Shown: piece after piece, positions 18,333-29,600 of the stretch | Position numbering within the stretch: position 1 is the first letter of the stretch | Layout of the letters: each line of letters begins with the position of its first letter | Assembly (NCBI RefSeq): GCF_003703975.1 | Contig: NZ_QTJY01000002.1 | Location: forward strand, 620,001 to 684,000 | Length of the DNA: 64,000 nucleotides | Source of the DNA: Larkinella soli | GTDB lineage: Bacteria > Bacteroidota > Bacteroidia > Cytophagales > Spirosomataceae | Direction of reading: 5' to 3' | Made by a program: the position numbers and the translations under genes | Notes under the pieces: model-generated | What the model was told of the DNA's origin: nothing | What the model saw: the letters and a program-made list of their open reading frames with translations, nothing else | Databases searched by the model: none

Positions 18333-18340
18333 TATTTTTG
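18333..18340 (+). promoter_or_regulatory. Possible -7 element for the MBL-AraC-CMD-AKR operon
   Basis: TATTTTTG matches TAnnTTTG and lies 140 bp before the first ATG at 18480. A TTTG occurs only 11 bp upstream, which is too close for the usual -33 spacing. The element is therefore only suggestive. Confidence 0.3.
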
Positions 18341-18479
18341 GATAAGATTAAAAAGTTGTTCCAAATTTCCATCAGTAATAATGGTAAGTAAACCAGTAAT
18401 TGGTATACAGGCCGGTTGACGGAATTGTCCAACCTTTGTTTCTATCAAAAGATTGCGCATTGATTTGATCCATAGGAAC

Positions 18480-19406
18480 ATGAACGTTCAATTAGTAAGT
18501 TTCGGCCTTGTCCTGTTCAGCGGGTTGGCCGCTTTTGCCCAGACCCCATCTCCGGCAGAAGGTAACGGAAACAGGACGGCGGCATCCGTCGAAAAGAGAT
18601 ATCAGGCTAAAGCACCTGAAACCCGGCCGTTCGGAGCTGCCGCGTTCGGCTCCTCGAAGCAGACCACCGTCCGCTGGCTGGGCTTTGCCGGCTTCCTCAT
18701 CAACAGCCGGGGTACGACCCTGATGGTTGACCCGGTTCTGGAAGGGTTCGATATGCCCGTCCTGATCGATATGCCGATTACCCCCAAAGCCATTCCTCGT
18801 CTGGATGCGGTGCTGATCACGCACGGCGACAACGACCACTACAGCGTGCCGACCTGCCGCAATTTGGCTCCCGTTACCAGGGCCTATCATTCCACCTTGT
18901 ATGTCGATTCGCTAATGAAGTCGATCGGTCTGCCCTCCTTTGGGCACCCCATCGGCGATCAGTTTTCCGTGGGGCCGGTACGGGTGACGGTCACTCCTGC
19001 CGATCATGCTTGGCAAAATGCCTATCCCGGCACCAGCAAGCGGCTTTTTAAGCCAGAAGACTGTGCCGGCTTCTGGATCGAAACACCGGACGGCACGATC
19101 TGGGCACCAGGCGATTCCCGCCTGATTGCGGAACACCATCTGAACCGGCCAACTCCCGACGCTATCTTTTTCGACTTTTCGGACAGCGAATGGCACTTCG
19201 GTTTACGGAACGCGGTGAAAGTGGCCAACGCCTATCCCGACACCCCGCTGCTGCTGTGCCACTGGGGTTCAGTCGATGCTCCGGATTTTGCGCCCTTCAA
19301 CGGGGACCCCAGGGTGCTGTCGAAGCTGATCGTCAATCCCGACCGGATTCGAGTGCTGGCTCCGGGTGAGCCGTTTACGCTTAAACCATTGAAGAAGAGC
19401 CGTTAA
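18480..19406 (+). CDS. Secreted MBL-fold metallohydrolase (UlaG-like)
   Basis: A 308-residue protein with a Sec signal peptide (residues 1-20, ending AAFAQ) and a metallo-beta-lactamase fold. Visible are VRWLGFAGFLI, the MVDPVL strand, the metal-binding motif His115-Gly-Asp117-Asn-Asp119-His120, a distal TPADHAW histidine, WAPGDSR and a late CHWGSVD. The motif has Asp where the classical HxHxDH has its second His, as in many UlaG-like members. The chemistry is probably hydrolysis of a lactone, phosphodiester or ester; the substrate is unknown. The start is ATG 18480, giving a proper signal peptide. It is first in a four-gene operon and 5 bp from the AraC gene. Confidence 0.82.
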   Translation: MNVQLVSFGLVLFSGLAAFAQTPSPAEGNGNRTAASVEKRYQAKAPETRPFGAAAFGSSKQTTVRWLGFAGFLINSRGTTLMVDPVLEGFDMPVLIDMPITPKAIPRLDAVLITHGDNDHYSVPTCRNLAPVTRAYHSTLYVDSLMKSIGLPSFGHPIGDQFSVGPVRVTVTPADHAWQNAYPGTSKRLFKPEDCAGFWIETPDGTIWAPGDSRLIAEHHLNRPTPDAIFFDFSDSEWHFGLRNAVKVANAYPDTPLLLCHWGSVDAPDFAPFNGDPRVLSKLIVNPDRIRVLAPGEPFTLKPLKKSR

Positions 19407-19411
19407 AATCG

Positions 19412-20341
19412 ATGGAGAAGATACGAAAACTGCAAAGCGTGGCCGAGTTCAATGCCGAACGGGGGCAGCGGGTTCTGCACCCCCTGGTCAGCGTGCTGGA
19501 TCAATCCCGGTCGACGCCGGTGAAGACGGGCCGCTGGCTGTCGGAACTTTACATCGTGTTTCTCAAAGAAGCCCGCTGTGCCCCGCTAACCTATGGCCGC
19601 CGGCACTACGATTACGACGAAGGAACCATGCTGTTCATCGCGCCCGGACAGGTCTTCGGACTCGAAGAGGATGAAAACGAACGCATTCAACCGACCGGAT
19701 GGGCCCTGGCCTTTCACCCCGACCTGATCCGGGGGACGGCCCTCAGCCAGCACATCAGGGACTATAGTTTTTTCGGCTATGATGTAACCGAAGCCCTCCA
19801 CCTCTCGGAACCGGAAAGGGAGTTGGTGCTGGAATGCTTCCGCAAGACCGCCAAAGAACTGGCCTTTCCTATTGACAAACACAGCAAGCGACTGATCGCC
19901 AGCAACATCGAACTTATGCTTAATTACTGTCTGCGGTTCTACGACCGGCAGTTCATTACCCGCGATCACGTTCACAAGGATGCGCTGGTCCGGTTCGAAT
20001 CGCTCCTGGCAGACTACTTTGCAACCGATCAGCCTCAAACGCAGGGGCTGCCCACGGTGGGGTATTGTGCTGAACAGCTGCATCTATCCCCCAACTACTT
20101 CGGGGACCTGGTCCGGAAAGAAACAGGCCGGTCGGCGCAGGACTACATCCAGACGAAGGTGATCGAACTGGCCAAAGAGCGAATGTTCGATCCGGGCAAA
20201 TCCATCAGCGAGATTGCCTACGAAATGGGTTTTCGATACCCGCAGCATTTTACCCGACTCTTCAGACAGCGGGTGGGGCAGTCGCCCAACGAATACCGCC
20301 GAACCGCCGGGCGGCTTGTGAATGAGCCGCCTGTCGCATAA
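19412..20341 (+). CDS. AraC family transcriptional regulator
   Basis: A 309-residue regulator with an N-terminal cupin-like sensor domain (about residues 1-180; FIAPGQVFGLE is the typical AraC-binding-domain strand). The C-terminal double helix-turn-helix (about 205-300) includes LHLSPNYFGDLVRKETG and ISEIAYEMGFRYPQHFTRLFRQRVGQSPNEYR. The second HTH matches the family consensus closely. Because it lies inside the MBL/CMD/AKR operon, it most likely controls these genes. The effector may be an aromatic or redox-active compound, judged only from its neighbours. Confidence 0.9.
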   Translation: MEKIRKLQSVAEFNAERGQRVLHPLVSVLDQSRSTPVKTGRWLSELYIVFLKEARCAPLTYGRRHYDYDEGTMLFIAPGQVFGLEEDENERIQPTGWALAFHPDLIRGTALSQHIRDYSFFGYDVTEALHLSEPERELVLECFRKTAKELAFPIDKHSKRLIASNIELMLNYCLRFYDRQFITRDHVHKDALVRFESLLADYFATDQPQTQGLPTVGYCAEQLHLSPNYFGDLVRKETGRSAQDYIQTKVIELAKERMFDPGKSISEIAYEMGFRYPQHFTRLFRQRVGQSPNEYRRTAGRLVNEPPVA

Positions 20342-20368
20342 AATCCCTCCCTTAAATCAAGCTACCGT

Positions 20369-22236
<1,868 letters not shown>

Positions 22237-22286
22237 GCATCGAAAATCAACACGATCAGGCCGACATTCTCAGGACGGGAGGCAGA

Positions 22287-22327
22287 AGAAAAACAGCCCG
22301 AACGCCATACGTTCGGGCTGTTTTTCT
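22287..22327. terminator. Bidirectional rho-independent terminator
   Basis: An 11 bp perfect stem (CAGCCCGAACG with its complement CGTTCGGGCTG) around a 5-base loop, flanked by A-run and T-run on both sides. It lies between the convergent aldo/keto reductase and TonB receptor genes and can end both. Confidence 0.9.
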
Positions 22328-22377
22328 CTGTTCTGACGGTAGCCGGTGGGCCAGCATCCCTGATTCCGAAGGAGCAA

Positions 22378-24948
22378 TCAGAACGAATACCGTAAGGTAA
22401 CGCCGTAAGTACGCGGATCGCCCAGGACGGCCCCGTAGTGGCCGGCATTGCCCGGGGCGGGCAGCAGCTGCTCGAAGTAGTTCTGATTGAGCAGGTTCCG
22501 GCTCCACAGGATGACCGAGGTGCCGTTCGAAGCCCGGAAGCCCACCCGCGCGTTGACGAGGGCGTAGCCGTCGATGTTCAGGTATTTTGAAGGCGACGGA
22601 CTGGAAGAGAACGAAGAACGGAAGTAGTTATCCAGGGCCAGGAAAAACCGGCCGTCCTGCGCCAGGAACTTCCCGCCCCCGCTCACCTCGCCACCGAACG
22701 ATCCGGCCCAACGGGAAACACCGGGCAGATCGCCCCCGGAAATATCCTTGAAGGCCTGCTCCCCGCCCGTTTCTTCCAGCGGGACGGGCGCGTTGGTGAA
22801 CTTCACGTATTTGGCATCGGTGTAGGCCACCGAGCCGTACAGCGAGAAGGCATTGCTGAACCGGATGTTTCCGTCCACTTCAACCCCCCATACCCGCACT
22901 TTTTCGGCGTTGGCCAGGTAACCCCGGTTCACGCCCGGCTCCGGTGTCTGGACCTGGGTCTGGTAGTCCTTGATGTCCGAATTGTGGAACACCACGTTCA
23001 GGATGGAATTGGCCGACGGCCGGGTCTTGGCTCCAAACTCGAAATGGGTCACGGATTCGGGTTTTACCCGGGCCAGTTCCAGCATCACCCGCCCGCTGCT
23101 GGTGGGCAGACCGCCGATGTTGATGCCCACCGGCTTGTAACTGATCGAGTAGGTCCCGAAGGCGTTGATGCGCTGGCTGGCCTTGTATTGCAGGGTTACC
23201 TGTCCTGAAAAATTCGTTTCGTCCACTTCCGTGTCGAACGCCTGGTTGGTATACACCCCATTTTTCAGAGCCAGCAGGGCCGCATCCGTCGTTTGCAGAC
23301 CACCGTAAGTCTCCCGCTTGTAGTTGGCAATTTTCTTGTCGTAGTTATACCGGATGCCGGGCAGCACGTGCAGGCGGTCGCTAATGGTCCAGTCGACCTG
23401 ACCGAATACGGCGGCACTGGTGCTTCGAAGCCGGTTGGTGGTGCGGATGCCGAAGTTGTCGAACAGACCGGGCGTTTTCCAAAGGGCGCTGGTCGAGCTT
23501 TGGGCGAAACGCCACTGGGCCGAACCGGCTTCTTCCGTCTGCACGGGGTCGGACTTCAGATCCTGCCACAACCCGAACACGCCCACCACCCCGCTCAGCC
23601 GGGAAGTGATGTTTCCGGCATACCGGATTTCCTGCGACCACTGGTCGTGCTTGGAGTTACCGGCCGAGATCGTAAATACCGGCAGGCCGATGTAGTCCCG
23701 GTCGTTCAGCGGCCCCCAGACCCAGTAGCGCCAGGCGGTCGTGGACGTCAGGGTGCCCCCTCCGATTTTGATGTCGGCATTGACCGAAGCACCGCCCAGC
23801 TGGTTATCGGCCCTGGAGGGTGTATCGTGGTCGATGATCCGATCGAAGGGATCGGTCGAGGGAACCTTGTAGCCCAGATCGGCGATGATGTTGTTGAACT
23901 GCCGGTAGGCGGCCCGCTTAGTCGGCACCACGCCGGCGAACACCACCGCGTACCCGTTCGGCTTCTGGTCCGTATAATCCCCGATGAAGGTGATTCTGAC
24001 CCGATCGCTGGGCGTGTAGAGCAGTTGCCCGCGGAAACCGAGGTTATTGAGCGAATTGACCCGCTGATTGGTCCGGATGTTGGTGAGCGTTCCGTTGCGC
24101 TGGGTGCCGGAAAACGACAGCCGGGCCGCCAGTTTTTTGCTTAGCGGACCCGTCAGCGACGCTTTGGCCTGGATATAGTTGTAGTTGCCGTAGCTGAGTT
24201 CGAACGAGGCTCCCGGCACGAAACTGGGCGCCCGCGTAGTGATGTTGAAGGCCCCGGCGGTCGTATTCTTACCAAACAGCGTTCCCTGCGGGCCGCGCAG
24301 CACCTCGATCTGCTCGATGTCCACAAAATCCAGAGCGGTAGCCGCCGGGCGGGCGAAATACACCCCGTCCACATAGAAGCCGACGCCTGGATCGATCCCG
24401 TCGTTGGTCAGGCCGAAGGTGGAACCCAGACCACGGACGTTGAGCGTGGTGTTGCGGGGGTTGGAGGAGTACAACTGTACGGAAGGGATAATCTCCTTGA
24501 TCCGATTGACGTTGAAGGCCCCGGCATCTTCCACGACGGGTCCGCGCAATACCGAAATGGGGATGGGCACGTCCTGGGCCGACTCCTGCCGGCGCCGGGA
24601 GGTGATGGTGATGTCGGCCAGTTCATTGGCGGCTTCTTCAAGCCGGATTTCGGCTCCTTCCTCGGACAGGACGGTTTCCAGGGTCCGGTATCCGATATAC
24701 GATACCAGGACGGCAAACGGAGGCTTTTGTCCCGTAATCAGCGTAAACTGTCCATTCTGGTTGGTAGAAGAGCCGTTGGTCGTCCCTTTGATCTGGACCG
24801 TGGCCCCGATGAGATTTTTTCCCGTGCGGGCGTCGATGACCTTGCCGGTGATGGTCGCATTGATGACGGGGGGCTGCTGAGCCAAACTGTTCAGATACCC
24901 AAAAAGAAAGGTGGCAAGAAGTACTGGCAGGCGTAATGTACGAATCAT
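22378..24948 (-). CDS. TonB-dependent receptor
   Basis: An 856-residue TonB-dependent receptor. The signal peptide covers residues 1-24 (ending NSLAQ). A carboxypeptidase-regulatory-like domain follows at about 32-110 (GKVIDARTGKNLIGATVQIKG). The plug domain at about 125-250 shows QDVPIPISVL, RIKEIIPSVQLYSSNP, LNVRGLG, FYVDGVYFARPAATALDFVDIEQIEVLRGPQGTLFGKNTTAGAFNI. The C-terminal barrel ends in the expected aromatic residue (SF). LRGPQGTLFGKN puts it with receptors for siderophores and other small ligands rather than SusC, and no SusD gene is adjacent. A strong promoter lies at 25051-25080. Confidence 0.92.
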   Translation of the reverse strand: MIRTLRLPVLLATFLFGYLNSLAQQPPVINATITGKVIDARTGKNLIGATVQIKGTTNGSSTNQNGQFTLITGQKPPFAVLVSYIGYRTLETVLSEEGAEIRLEEAANELADITITSRRRQESAQDVPIPISVLRGPVVEDAGAFNVNRIKEIIPSVQLYSSNPRNTTLNVRGLGSTFGLTNDGIDPGVGFYVDGVYFARPAATALDFVDIEQIEVLRGPQGTLFGKNTTAGAFNITTRAPSFVPGASFELSYGNYNYIQAKASLTGPLSKKLAARLSFSGTQRNGTLTNIRTNQRVNSLNNLGFRGQLLYTPSDRVRITFIGDYTDQKPNGYAVVFAGVVPTKRAAYRQFNNIIADLGYKVPSTDPFDRIIDHDTPSRADNQLGGASVNADIKIGGGTLTSTTAWRYWVWGPLNDRDYIGLPVFTISAGNSKHDQWSQEIRYAGNITSRLSGVVGVFGLWQDLKSDPVQTEEAGSAQWRFAQSSTSALWKTPGLFDNFGIRTTNRLRSTSAAVFGQVDWTISDRLHVLPGIRYNYDKKIANYKRETYGGLQTTDAALLALKNGVYTNQAFDTEVDETNFSGQVTLQYKASQRINAFGTYSISYKPVGINIGGLPTSSGRVMLELARVKPESVTHFEFGAKTRPSANSILNVVFHNSDIKDYQTQVQTPEPGVNRGYLANAEKVRVWGVEVDGNIRFSNAFSLYGSVAYTDAKYVKFTNAPVPLEETGGEQAFKDISGGDLPGVSRWAGSFGGEVSGGGKFLAQDGRFFLALDNYFRSSFSSSPSPSKYLNIDGYALVNARVGFRASNGTSVILWSRNLLNQNYFEQLLPAPGNAGHYGAVLGDPRTYGVTLRYSF

Positions 24949-25029
24949 ACGAATTGGACCTGACGGTCGGTGGTGGTTGATAAAATACCGGTTACTCCGG
25001 GTAATAGATAGATTATTAGTACATTAATT

Positions 25030-25044
25030 CTACTGAATTAGTAG
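25030..25044. promoter_or_regulatory. Palindrome at the receptor transcription start
   Basis: CTACT-GAATT-AGTAG is an inverted repeat of 5 bp arms around a 5 bp centre. It sits just downstream of the -7 element at 25051-25058, where it could be a repressor site or a leader hairpin. No regulator gene is adjacent. Confidence 0.35.
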
Positions 25045-25050
25045 GGATTG

Positions 25051-25080
25051 CAAAATTAGGTAACGAAAAGCTACTTCCAA
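25051..25080 (-). promoter_or_regulatory. Bacteroidota-type promoter of the TonB receptor gene
   Basis: On the minus strand TTG (25078-25080) is separated by 19 bp from TAATTTTG (25051-25058), a full match to TTG-N19-TAnnTTTG. The predicted leader is about 95 nt. Confidence 0.68.
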
Positions 25081-25253
25081 ACTTTGACGAAAAAATTCCT
25101 GAAAAAGTGTAGGCGGTTTTGCCCGAATTGCCCGTCATGCCGGTCGAAAGGGATAGTTTTTAAGCGTTTCAATAGGTTGGGTCGTGACTGGAATCCGTTG
25201 TTCCGGTGAGCCTTGCCCCCTTTGAATGAGAAATTATCTGCTTCCCCTGCTGA

Positions 25254-25526
25254 CCATACCATCTGCGGTATTCCACCGGAGGGGCCGGTTTTGAATCTGC
25301 GGCCGATCATCTGTATCAGTTGCTGCTCGTCGAAACGAAGCGGATCCGGCTCGATACGGACTATATTTTACCACTCGGGCCAGTCAATCCGACTCAGATG
25401 CCGTCCGATTCGGCGGGTTTTACGGTCTCCTACACCTACCGGTCCATGGACAAACCTGAACGGCCGTTGACCGCTGCCTCCAACGCCGGGCCGCCTACCG
25501 GGAGGCCGACTCGTGATCACCCGTAA
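25254..25526 (+). pseudogene. Possible decayed coding remnant
   Basis: A plus-strand frame without a good start codon encodes about 90 protein-like residues: YSTGGAGFESAADHLYQLLL, then VETKRIRLDTDYILPLGPVNP and an FTVSYTYRS strand. It then loses its protein character before a stop at 25524-25526. The composition looks like a real secreted or beta-rich protein rather than a random frame, but I do not recognise it. A fragment of a lost gene is the simplest reading. A chance frame in GC-rich DNA remains possible. Confidence 0.28.
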
Positions 25527-25710
25527 AAAGGCCATCCTTAACCTGTTCAATTAGAAGCAGATTTATCCGCAAGAGCCATCCCGGTCACCCCACCTTCTCA
25601 AAAATTCCGAACCCGCTTGAATAATTGAATTTTCCGCCTTTACTTTGGATTACAAAGTACTTTATTTAGCCTATTCGAACTTTTCCAAAGTCCTATTCGG
25701 CGACTGACCC

Positions 25711-26619
25711 ATGACCTTAGAAATTTCCGGTCTTTCCAAAACCTATTCCAACGGCGTTCAGGCCCTGAAGAACGTGACGCTGAGCATTCCCGGCGGGATG
25801 TATGGCCTGCTCGGACCCAACGGAGCCGGCAAATCGACCCTGATGCGGATTCTTGCCACGCTCCAGGAGCCGGACGAAGGCCGCATTCAGCTCGGAGAAA
25901 TCGACGTACTCCATCAGAAGGATAAAGTGCGGGAAACCCTCGGTTATCTGCCCCAGGAATTCGGCGTTTACCCGAAGGCCAGGGCCGGGGAGCTGCTGGA
26001 TCACTTTGCCGTCCTGAAGGGCATTACGACCCGATCCGCCCGGAAGACCGTGGTCGAAACCCTGCTGCGTCAAACCAACCTGTGGGACGTCCGCCGGCAA
26101 AAGCTGGGTGGTTTTTCGGGCGGGATGAAGCAGCGCTTCGGCGTGGCCGTGGCTCTGCTCGGAAACCCGAAGCTGATGATCGTCGACGAACCGACCGCGG
26201 GCCTGGACCCGGCCGAACGGGTGCGCTTCCTGAATCTGCTGAGCGAGCTGGGCGAGCAGAGCGTGGTTATCCTTTCCACCCATATCGTGGCCGATGTCTC
26301 GGAACTTTGCACCCGCATGGCAATCATCCATCAGGGCCGGATTCTGCAGGAAGCCGAGCCGTTGAAGGCGGTGGAAGCGCTGCGCGGGCGAATCTGGCGC
26401 CGGGTGGTGGAGAAAAGCGCTCTCGCCGGCCTGGAGCGGGACCATTCGATCATCTCGACCAAACTGCTTGGGGGCCGCACGGTGGTCCATGTGTACAGTG
26501 AAGATGCACCCGCCGGTTTTGAACCTGTTCCGCCGGACCTGGAAGACGTCTACTTCAGCGCCATGGCGGGGCATCTTCCCCCGAAAACCGGCGGGCCGGA
26601 AAAGGAGGCACGGTTATGA
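25711..26619 (+). CDS. ABC transporter ATP-binding protein (ABC-2 exporter type)
   Basis: A 302-residue ABC ATPase. Walker A is GPNGAGKST at residues 35-43, the Q-loop is LPQEFG, the signature is SGGMKQR, Walker B is LMIVDEPTAGLDP, and the H-loop is in ILSTHIVADV. A C-terminal accessory region of about 80 residues follows the ATPase core, as in CcmA/BcrA-type exporters. The last codons overlap the next gene by 4 bp (ATGA-type coupling), so translation of the ATPase and its permease-peptidase partner is linked. The two form one exporter-like unit. Confidence 0.93.
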   Translation: MTLEISGLSKTYSNGVQALKNVTLSIPGGMYGLLGPNGAGKSTLMRILATLQEPDEGRIQLGEIDVLHQKDKVRETLGYLPQEFGVYPKARAGELLDHFAVLKGITTRSARKTVVETLLRQTNLWDVRRQKLGGFSGGMKQRFGVAVALLGNPKLMIVDEPTAGLDPAERVRFLNLLSELGEQSVVILSTHIVADVSELCTRMAIIHQGRILQEAEPLKAVEALRGRIWRRVVEKSALAGLERDHSIISTKLLGGRTVVHVYSEDAPAGFEPVPPDLEDVYFSAMAGHLPPKTGGPEKEARL

Positions 26620-29600
26620 AGTTTTGGGAAATCTTTCGCTTCGAATTCGGTTATCAGGTACGTCGGCCCTGGATCTGGCTGATCGTCGCCGTGCTGATCG
26701 TTCTCGATTTTCTGATGACGCGCGACGGTTCCGTGTCGGAAGTGCTGTATTCCGAATTCTACCTGAACTCGCCGTTCGGCGTCGCCAAAACCACGGTATT
26801 CGGCAGTCTGGTCTGGCTGGTGACGGCCGCGGCCGTGGCCGGAGATGCGGCCGCACGCGATGTGGCAACCGGCCTGTATCCCCTCCTCTACACCGCTCCC
26901 ATCCGCAAGAGGGACTATCTGGGCGGGCGGTTCGTGGCGGCTTTTGTCCTCAACGCCCTGCTCCTGCTGGCCGTGCAGGCGGGTATTCTGCTGGGCGTTT
27001 ACCTGCCGGGCGTCGATCCCGAACTGATCGGCCCGTTCCGGCCGGCTGCCTTTCTCGGCGCCTACGCCATCATTTCGCTCCCGAATGCCTTCACGGGTAC
27101 GGCCGTCCAGTTCTGGCTCGCTTCCCGGAGTGGCCGCCCCATGGCGGCCTACTTCGGCAGTTTCCTGCTGGTTTTCATGGGCTTCTTTGTCGCGTCTTTC
27201 GTGCTGTTCAGACGGGGCCTCGGCACCCTGCTCGACCCGATCGGCATCCGCTTCGTCGTCGAGGATATGGCGCATCTGTGGACGCCCATCGAAAAAAACC
27301 GCCGGGTGATGCAGCTGGAGGGCATTTTGCTCACCAACCGCGTCCTGTGGCTCGGCATTGCGCTGGTGGTCGTTGGGCTTACCTACCTGAGCTTCCGTTT
27401 CGCCCACCGGACCGGAGGTTCCTGGTGGAGCCGGTTTAGAGTCCGCTCCCAAAAAGCCTCCTCTCCCATACCACCGGCCGGTTCCGGCGCTACGGCCCCA
27501 CCGGCGTTGTCCGCCCGGCCGGTTTCCCGGGCTTCGGGCTTCTCCCTCCATGCCCGCCAGACGCTTGCCATAGCCCGGAAATCGTTCCGGGCCATCGCCA
27601 CCAGTTGGGCCGGGCTGGCCATGCTGGCGCTGATTCCTCTCCTGACCGTCGTCATGATACTCGACCAGACGGAATCCAACGGCGTCCCGCTCGTTCCCAC
27701 CACCGCGCGGGTGGTCGCCCTGCTGACCGGCTCGATGGCCGATGAGCAGAGCCGCTGGGTGGTTATTCCGTTCCTGCTGGTGTTTTTTGCGGGAGAACTG
27801 GTCTGGCGGGAGCGTGATGCCGGCCTGGGCGAAATCACCGACGCCATGCCGGGTACGGAGTGGCCGCCTTTTCTTGGGAAGCTGGCCGGTCTCGGGCTGG
27901 TCCTGGCCCTGTTCCTGGCTCTCCAGGCCATCTCCGGGATGATGGCCCAGACCATCCGGGGTTACCACGACTACGAAATCGGACTCTACCTGAAAACTCT
28001 GTTCGGGCTTCAGTTTACGGACTTTTTCCTCTTTGGGGTACTCGGCCTCGCCGTCCATGTGATCGTGGACCACAAGTATTTGGGCCATCTGGTGGCGGTC
28101 CTCGCCTTCGTGTTCATTGCACTCGCTTCCCTGTTCGGAGTCGAGCATAACCTGCTCATCTACGGGGCCGGACCGGGGTGGTCCTACACGGAAATCCGCG
28201 GCTTCGGCTCGTCCATCGAACCCTGGCTGTGGTTTCGGCTCTACTGGGCCGCCTGGGCGGTTCTGCTGGCGGTGGGGGCGGTTCTCTTCCGGACGCGCGG
28301 CCCCGAGAAGAACCCCGGTCTGCGCCTTCGCATCGCCCGGCGCCGGCTGACGGGTCCGACGCTCCGGACGGCCGGTGTGGCCGTGACGCTTATCCTCGCG
28401 CTGGGCGGCTTCATCTTCTATAACACGAACCTGCTGAACGAATACCTCACCCCCGCCGACCTGAAAGAACGGGCCGCCGGGTATGAACGGCGCTACGGGC
28501 GGTATGCGGATCAGCCACAACCCGCCCTCACGGCGGCCCGGCTCAACATCGAAATTTACCCGGAACGACAGGCCGTAATCATTCGGGGCAGCTACCGCCT
28601 TGTCAACCGCAGCAGAACCGCCATCGACTCCATCCACCTGACGACGGCACCCGGCGTTGAAACCGGAACCCTGCAATTCGACCGGGCCGCCACCTGCGTT
28701 CTGGCCGATGAAAAATTACACCACCGGATCTATGCGCTGAGGAATCCGCTCCGGCCCGGCGACTCCCTGCGGCTCGGCTTCCGGGTTCATGCCGGGCCCC
28801 ACGGATTCCGGGAAAACGGGGCCGATGGGCCGGTGCAAGCAAACGGCACGAACTTTACGAACGCCCTGCTGCCGGGGATCGGTTATGAGAGCAGCCGCGA
28901 ACTGCTGACCCCCGCCGACCGGCGAACCTACGAACTCACTTCCCGCCCGCTCATTGCGTCGCTCTACGACCTTGAAGCGCGGAAAAGGCGGGGCGAGGGC
29001 ACCACGCTCGAAGTCGTGATCGGCACGGAAAAGGATCAGGTGGCCGTCGCGCCCGGGGCGCTCCGCCGGACCTGGAGGCAGGCTTCGGCAGGCTCCGGGG
29101 AACGACGTCACTTTCACTATGCCACCCATCACCCAATCGGCGGTGTGTGGGAGTTTTTCTCCGCCGGCTACGCCGTCCATGACATGGTGTGGACGCCGGC
29201 CACCCGGGCGGACTCCGCCACGACCGGTGCCGGGCAAAAGCGGGTCGCGATCCGGATTTTCCATCATCCGAAGCACACGGCGCATCTGGAACGCATGGCC
29301 CGCAGCATCCGGGCCTGCTTCGACTATTACAGCCGGGAGTTCGGCCCCTACGGGTACAACTTTCTGAGCGTCGTCGAACGGCCGGGAAACGGTACCGGGA
29401 TGCACGCCGAAGCGGGAATGATCACCCACGGGGAGGGCTTCACGGCCTGGAACCCGGAGCAGGGCCCCGGGAGCCACGATCACCCGTTTGCCATCGTGGC
29501 CCACGAGATGGGCCACCAGTGGCCGGTTCCTGCGGCAACGGTCGAGGGAGCGCCGGTGATGTCCGAGAGCCTTGCCTGGTATTTGGGAATGAAGCTCGTG

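Larger units (their letters stand above)
24949..25710. other. Intergenic region, 762 bp
   Basis: This long stretch separates the divergent receptor and ABC exporter genes. It holds the receptor promoter (25051-25080), a palindrome at 25030-25044 and a possible decayed coding remnant (25254-25526). The ABC-side promoter could not be placed with confidence. Confidence 0.55.
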
